Of a DNA stretch of 44,355 nt, positions 41,065-44,355 are shown one piece after another. The notes beneath the pieces were generated by a model. That model saw only the letters and a list, made by a program, of their open reading frames with translations, was not told where the DNA came from and made no database searches. Source of the stretch: a virus; IMG/VR virus record IMGVR_UViG_3300025703_000010, positions 1-44,355 of that record; one strand, 5' to 3'. The stretch's first letter is position 1. Each line of letters begins with the position of its first letter. The translations under genes were made by a program, and so were the position numbers.

Positions 41065-41093
41065 AGGGAACCCCTGTTCCAATCGAGGAAGCG

Positions 41094-41122
41094 ATGGTAT
41101 CACGTGATGCCCCTAATTGCAA
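41094..41122 (-). promoter_or_regulatory. Leftward early promoter with embedded palindrome (site 17)
   Basis: On the (-) strand TTGCAA (41122-41117), a 17-bp spacer, then TACCAT (41099-41094) with TG one base upstream. The palindrome GGTATCACGTGATGCC is at 41096-41111. The transcript would start near 41087, about 23 bp before the regulator ATG. The geometry is identical to the promoters at 40057 and 23560. Confidence 0.7.
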
Positions 41123-41147
41123 AGGAAATGTTACTGTCTATAACCCC

Positions 41148-41177
41148 TTGACATCGCACCCTAAAGTGGGGTATGCT
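41148..41177 (+). promoter_or_regulatory. Rightward promoter of the primase/helicase gene
   Basis: TTGACA (41148-41153), an 18-bp spacer, TATGCT (41172-41177). A perfect TATAAT at 41183-41188 is close by but lacks a -35 at proper distance. It is back to back with the leftward promoter, leaving 25 bp between the two -35 boxes. Confidence 0.55.
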
Positions 41178-41209
41178 CGGCCTATAATTGTCACAGGGCT
41201 GGTCTTTCC

Positions 41210-43135
41210 ATGGCGAACTCCCTGTTAGAAGCCGCGTTGGCATACGCCGCGCGGGGATGGCCGATCTTTCCTTGCGACACGCTAAAGCATCCACGTACCA
41301 CTAATGGTGTTATGGATGCCACTACAGATACCATTACTATACGTGAGTGGTGGGACCGCTGGCCCCGCGCCAACATCGGCCTAGACGTTGGCGGCGCTGG
41401 CATGATGGTTGTGGACGTGGACGCCTACAAGCCAGCGTTCGACCAGAAGGCATTCACAGAACTACAGTTGCCCGAAACGAAGCTGACGCAGAAGTCCCCG
41501 CGTGGGGGAACGCACTATTTCTTTGAGCTAGCCGAAGGGGAGATAGTATCAAATGACGCCACTGGAAAACTCGCGCCCTGTTGTGACGTTCGATCCTTTC
41601 ACGGCTATGTCTTATTGGCTCCGAGTGCCACGGCCGATGGGCCATATGTTTGGCAGGGCGAAGGCAAACCGAGCTACCGCGCAGACGAGATGGTACGAAG
41701 GGCCAATAGCCACCGTGAGAAGTCGGCCGCCCGCGACGAATGGATAATCGCCGCTGACCTTCCTGAGAACGTCGCCGCTTGTGCGGCATGGCTGGCGGAG
41801 AAGGCGAAACCGGCCATCAAGGGGCAAGGCGGCAACAGCATCGCCTATGCCACGGCCGCCATGTGCAAGAGCTTCGGCATATCCGAGGCGACGGCCTTCG
41901 ATCTTATGTGGGAGCATTGGCGCTCGCGTTGCACGCCCGTATGGTATTCCGAGGAAACTCTTGAGACTGTCATCGAGCATGGCTACCGCTATAACACGTC
42001 GCCGCCAGGGAACATGACGGCCGCTTACAAGGTGGCGAAGAGCGCGAGCCTATTCAGCAAGGCGCAGGAAGTGCCGAGTGAGGGGCAGCAACTTATCACG
42101 CCCGATGGCAGGTTCCGCTTTGTTGATCGAGACGGGATGGCTGCGATCAAGCCCCCGTCATGGTTGCTGGAAAACTTCCTGCCCAGTGATGCTTACGCCA
42201 TGCTGTTTGGCGCGCCGGGCACGTTCAAGAGCTTCCTGGCGCTGGACATGGCGCTGAGCATCGTGACCGGTATCCCAAGCGATCCTGTGTGGAATGTGGT
42301 GCGTCCCGGCAATGTGCTTTATGCGGCCGGCGAGGGCCGGTCCCATATCGCCGCCCGTGTGGCAGCGTGGGAGGAGGTGCATTGGAATGGCCAGAGAGCG
42401 CAGGGGATCGTGCTGGGTGACCCTGTGCCTAACGTGGCGGAGGATTGGCAAGCTTTCATAGATGGTGCCCTGGCGCTTTCTCCTGAGGGCTACGCGCTTA
42501 CCATAATCGACACGGCCGGGACTAGCTTAGCCGGCGAGAATGAAGGAGCCTTCGAGAGCGCGAGCTTATTCACGCGCAAGGTGCGTGGGCTGACGATGGC
42601 GTTCGGCGGCGCAGTGCTCGCGATCCACCATGTGGGCCATGACGCCAAGGGGCGGCCGATAGGCTCGACCGCGTTCCTGCGCGACCCCGATACGCTTGTG
42701 AGCGTGACGCGCGAAGGCAAGCAGATGGTGGTCGCTGTCAGCATGGTGAAGCAGAGAGATCACGAGGAATGGACAAAGCCTCATATGGTTGCGCTCAAAG
42801 GGGCACGCGATAGCCTTGTCGCCGTGAAAACGTCAACCCCGCCACCAGCGCCTAAAGCTCCCAAAGATGACGCGAAAATCCTAATGGAGCAATCGGCCGT
42901 GGACAAGGTGGTCGAGCGCGCCATCCGTGAAGAGCTATCTAAGAACCGGGCGGGAGCTTATTCAATGCTGCAATTCGCAACCATCCTTGCCATGCGCGAG
43001 GATATAGAAGTCGGGTCGGAAATGCTGCGTCGGCATATCCTGCCGCGCCTTTATCAAGCCAATGGCACGTATGCCAGTAAGGCCTACCACCCGGAAAACA
43101 AGCCCGCCGACCGATGGCGCTGGTACACTGAATAG
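41210..43135 (+). CDS. PrimPol-AAA primase/helicase
   Basis: A 641-residue protein. The N-terminal primase-polymerase domain has VVDVDAY (Asp69, Asp71), SPRGGTHYFFE (His102) and CCDVRSFHGYVLLAP (Asp126-Arg128). A linker follows (about 150-315), then a RepA-like AAA/RecA ATPase with Walker A LFGAPGTFKS (334-341), the YAAGEGRSH loop and Walker B LTIIDTAG (Asp434). HHVGHDAKGRPIGSTAFLRD is the sensor region. The C-terminus looks like a winged-helix end. It primes and opens DNA for the family A polymerase. Divergent from the early operon and followed by an iteron region, which suggests an origin nearby. Confidence 0.9.
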   Translation: MANSLLEAALAYAARGWPIFPCDTLKHPRTTNGVMDATTDTITIREWWDRWPRANIGLDVGGAGMMVVDVDAYKPAFDQKAFTELQLPETKLTQKSPRGGTHYFFELAEGEIVSNDATGKLAPCCDVRSFHGYVLLAPSATADGPYVWQGEGKPSYRADEMVRRANSHREKSAARDEWIIAADLPENVAACAAWLAEKAKPAIKGQGGNSIAYATAAMCKSFGISEATAFDLMWEHWRSRCTPVWYSEETLETVIEHGYRYNTSPPGNMTAAYKVAKSASLFSKAQEVPSEGQQLITPDGRFRFVDRDGMAAIKPPSWLLENFLPSDAYAMLFGAPGTFKSFLALDMALSIVTGIPSDPVWNVVRPGNVLYAAGEGRSHIAARVAAWEEVHWNGQRAQGIVLGDPVPNVAEDWQAFIDGALALSPEGYALTIIDTAGTSLAGENEGAFESASLFTRKVRGLTMAFGGAVLAIHHVGHDAKGRPIGSTAFLRDPDTLVSVTREGKQMVVAVSMVKQRDHEEWTKPHMVALKGARDSLVAVKTSTPPPAPKAPKDDAKILMEQSAVDKVVERAIREELSKNRAGAYSMLQFATILAMREDIEVGSEMLRRHILPRLYQANGTYASKAYHPENKPADRWRWYTE

Positions 43136-43207
43136 TATGCACAGGGAGTGCGTTACTCAAGCAAAAGTAGCGCAATAAAAAGCCGGGCTAAACAGCCGAT
43201 CCTGCTG

Positions 43208-43330
43208 TTGGTAACATTACCAACCATTACCAAACCCCATTACCAAAAGTCTATTACCAAAACTAATTGGCCATATATAGCAGTGTGTTAGGGTACTTTT
43301 GGTAATTGGTAATGGCACACTTTTGGTAAT
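43208..43330. repeat. ATTACCAA / TTGGTAAT iteron cluster, candidate origin
   Basis: Four direct copies of ATTACCAA (43216, 43226, 43239, 43253) face three copies of TTGGTAAT (43299, 43306 and 43323), plus one TTGGTAA at 43208. The 35 bp between the clusters include an AT-rich stretch (CATATATAG). Such iterons next to a replication gene are typical of initiator binding sites, but a regulatory role for the primase gene is also possible. Confidence 0.6.
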
Positions 43331-43378
43331 GGTGTAACCCTCCCTCTCTTTTAAGAGAGAGGAGAGGGGTTTACACAC
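43331..43378. other. Long imperfect hairpin
   Basis: GTGTAA (43332-43337) pairs with TTACAC (43371-43376), and the tip CTCTCTT-TT-AAGAGAG is at 43344-43359. There is no U-run on either side, so rho-independent termination is not certain. It could end or process the primase transcript. Confidence 0.5.
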
Positions 43379-43413
43379 ACCAAGTGCCGACCGGATAGAA
43401 AAGATTAGCTGAA

Positions 43414-43429
43414 GGGATCACGTGATACC
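43414..43429. repeat. Dispersed palindrome, site 18
   Basis: GGGATCACGTGATACC, intergenic. The -10-like TACCGT is present but no -35 box lies at the right distance. Confidence 0.9.
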
Positions 43430-43454
43430 GTGGCAACCCTGTTATGGCCTGGGA

Positions 43455-43492
43455 TAAGAAACCGCCGCCAGGGATAGTGCCGAGGCGGCGGT
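43455..43492 (-). terminator. Rho-independent terminator of the leftward small-gene operon
   Basis: On the (-) strand ACCGCCGCC (43492-43484) pairs perfectly with GGCGGCGGT (43469-43461) around a 14-base loop, then TTCTTAT. It lies 8 bp after the stop of the 54-residue gene. Confidence 0.65.
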
Positions 43493-43499
43493 GGGAGCA

Positions 43500-43664
43500 C
43501 TAGTGGTAAGCTGAGTTTATCCAATAGTCGGTCCGATAGTTGGGAGGGCGCTTTGCCCCTTGGAAAGTGGCAGGGTCTAAATGGTACGCAGTGAACTCGT
43601 CCTGCCAACGATCGCGCGTGGGCTCGCGTAGCGCCTGATCAACAGGCCGGGCATCACCAGACAT
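43500..43664 (-). CDS. 54-residue protein of unknown function
   Basis: It starts MSGDARPVDQALREPTRDRW and ends YWINSAYH. The ATG follows GGGAGCCTAAGCC, nearly the same junction as at the next gene upstream (43934), so it is translationally coupled. It is charged, Pro- and aromatic-rich, and unrecognised. It is the last gene before the terminator. Confidence 0.6.
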   Translation of the reverse strand: MSGDARPVDQALREPTRDRWQDEFTAYHLDPATFQGAKRPPNYRTDYWINSAYH

Positions 43665-43667
43665 GGC

Positions 43668-43934
43668 TTAGGCTCCCTTCAGGCGGCGATTGAGTTCAGC
43701 CTTTACTTGGCGGGCAGTTTCTCCCCGCCATGTCGTGGCGTTCGACAAGAAGTAGGCGACAACTGATTTTCCGCTATCGTCGCCATAGCGGTCGCCGATG
43801 TCACCAAGGGATTGCATAGCGTGGAGGTAGGGGACCGCACCAAAGAACGGGTGCTCCCAGTCGCGCGAGCAAAGTCGTGCTAAGGCCGCGATGGAAAATG
43901 CTTTTATGGCCGGGTTGGCAACAAAATTAGGCAT
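43668..43934 (-). CDS. Small helical protein of unknown function
   Basis: An 88-residue protein with GGAG 9 bases upstream of ATG 43934. Residues 10-45 are helical (AIKAFSIAALARLCSRDWEH). The end (VVAYFLSNATTWRGETARQV, KAELNRRL) is a pattern I have seen in uncharacterised proteins of Alphaproteobacteria and their phages. Its stop is 3 bp before the next ATG. Confidence 0.65.
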   Translation of the reverse strand: MPNFVANPAIKAFSIAALARLCSRDWEHPFFGAVPYLHAMQSLGDIGDRYGDDSGKSVVAYFLSNATTWRGETARQVKAELNRRLKGA

Positions 43935-43937
43935 GGC

Positions 43938-44355
43938 TTAGGCTCCTTCTTTATGCGCGGCCACTTCCGCGGTCAAATACCAGACTTTGCGCAGTGCTTC
44001 CGGGTTGGCAGCCCAGTGTGTGAGGGCTTCCGCTACAGAAAAGTCGCGGCATCCTGCAAAGATACGTAGCTCATTGGTGCGCGAAGCATCGTAAGCGGCC
44101 AGGAACTCATAACCGCGCCTGTCCCGGCCCGCATAGAAAACTTTTTTGAGTGTCACGTTGTTGCCGAGTGTCACGCCGTTGCCGAGTGTCACGCCGTCGC
44201 CGAGTGTCACGCCGTTGCCGAGTGTCACGTTGTTGCCGAGTGTCACGTACCTGCCGAGTGTCACATTGTCGCCGAGCCCCACGTACCTGTCGAGTGTCAC
44301 GTCGTCGCCGAGTGTCACGCCGTTGCCGAGTGTCACGTTGTTGCCGAGTGCCACA
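43938..44355 (-). CDS. Hexapeptide-repeat protein with cap domain, 5' partial
   Basis: The frame stays open to the window edge; a GTG at 44354 could be a start, but repeats probably continue. The visible part has about 11 VTLGNN/VTLGDG hexapeptides, the pattern of a left-handed beta helix. A C-terminal domain follows (GRDRRGYEFLAAY, LRIFAGCRDFSVAEALTHWA, TAEVAAHKEGA) that matches the end of the pentapeptide-repeat protein at 37568. There is no acyltransferase catalytic His, so an enzyme is unlikely. The function is unknown. Confidence 0.75.
   Translation of the reverse strand, partial: VALGNNVTLGNGVTLGDDVTLDRYVGLGDNVTLGRYVTLGNNVTLGNGVTLGDGVTLGNGVTLGNNVTLKKVFYAGRDRRGYEFLAAYDASRTNELRIFAGCRDFSVAEALTHWAANPEALRKVWYLTAEVAAHKEGA
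44150..44355 (-). repeat. 18-bp tandem repeats coding for hexapeptides
   Basis: About 11 copies of GAGTGTCACGTTGTTGCC-like units ((+) strand), running into the window edge. Copies differ mainly in the codons for the two turn residues. Confidence 0.9.

Larger units (their letters stand above)
43136..43499. other. Non-coding region with iterons, hairpins and a palindrome copy
   Basis: The 364 bp between the primase stop and the leftward small genes hold no credible gene. From left to right: a short spacer, an AT-rich cluster of ATTACCAA/TTGGTAAT repeats (43208-43330), a long imperfect hairpin (43331-43378), palindrome site 18 (43414) and a terminator (43455-43492). Confidence 0.75.

Noticed and set aside
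1822-43429. Palindromes as true host parS sites
   Set aside because: The core matches parS, but the outer bases GGTA differ from TGTT in all copies, and no ParA or recognisable ParB gene is in the window. Kept only as a comparison.
43405-43608. 67-residue leftward frame in the right non-coding region
   Set aside because: It overlaps the better supported 54-residue gene in another frame, runs through the terminator and has no ribosome site.
1-44355. Diversity-generating retroelement, as in BPP-1
   Set aside because: No reverse transcriptase frame and no template/variable repeat pair were seen despite the BPP-1-like head genes.
1-44355. Temperate phage or prophage
   Set aside because: No integrase, excisionase, att-like repeat or classical repressor is visible; the missing part of the genome could still hold them.

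Overview
The window is most of the genome of a tailed, short-tailed (podovirus-type) phage. It has about 60% GC, is almost fully coding, and has genes that overlap by ATGA, GTGA or TAATG junctions. I see no tRNA, rRNA, CRISPR array, insertion sequence, integrase or T7-type RNA polymerase. The head genes (portal, Bbp19-like protein, scaffold, coat, Bbp16-like cement protein) look like the Bordetella phage BPP-1 group. The tail nozzle and ejection proteins look like the T7 plan. The protein families are those usual in phages of Alphaproteobacteria, so that is the likeliest host group; the sequence does not name one. Both ends cut through repetitive genes, so the genome is incomplete here.

Layout. 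1-5955 (+): tail-tip and receptor-binding cassette (beta-helix spike, alpha/beta lipase-like hydrolase, SGNH hydrolase, beta-sandwich and fibre proteins). 5955-14323 (+): terminase, portal, scaffold, capsid, cement protein and tail adaptor. 14327-23568 (+): tail nozzle and three or four ejection (internal virion) proteins, the last with a C-terminal lytic transglycosylase. 23612-26160 (+): tail fibre/spike and a holin candidate. 26183-41064 (-): one long leftward early/middle cluster. In transcription order it holds two putative DNA-binding regulators, a block of small secreted or membrane proteins (including a trypsin-like lipoprotein protease and a pentapeptide-repeat protein), a SNF2 helicase, a DUF2800 nuclease, a DUF2815 single-strand-binding protein, a winged-helix protein, DNA polymerase A, a Mom/DUF4338-like protein, a PD-(D/E)XK resolvase-like nuclease, a metallophosphoesterase, an HD nucleotidase, a MazZ-like nucleotide pyrophosphatase and the endolysin. 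41210-43135 (+): a PrimPol-AAA primase/helicase, followed by an iteron-rich non-coding region. 43500-44355 (-): three small genes, the last a hexapeptide-repeat protein cut by the window edge.

The most striking feature is a dispersed 16-bp palindrome, consensus GGTATCACGTGATACC with one conserved and one variable arm. Its 8-bp core TCACGTGA occurs exactly 16 times in this context, where fewer than one copy is expected by chance, and at least two more copies have a one-base change. Three intergenic copies form the extended -10 region of promoters with the same geometry (TTGCRA, 17 bp, TACCNT). Most others lie inside genes on both strands, nearly always in the reading frame that gives x-S-R-D/E-x. 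Copies lying in the frame where the core would be a TGA stop differ from consensus exactly in that TGA. This looks like a genome-wide binding-site system, comparable in layout to the stoperators of mycobacteriophage L5 and in core sequence to bacterial parS. The binding protein is not known; three phage-encoded DNA-binding candidates are in the window.
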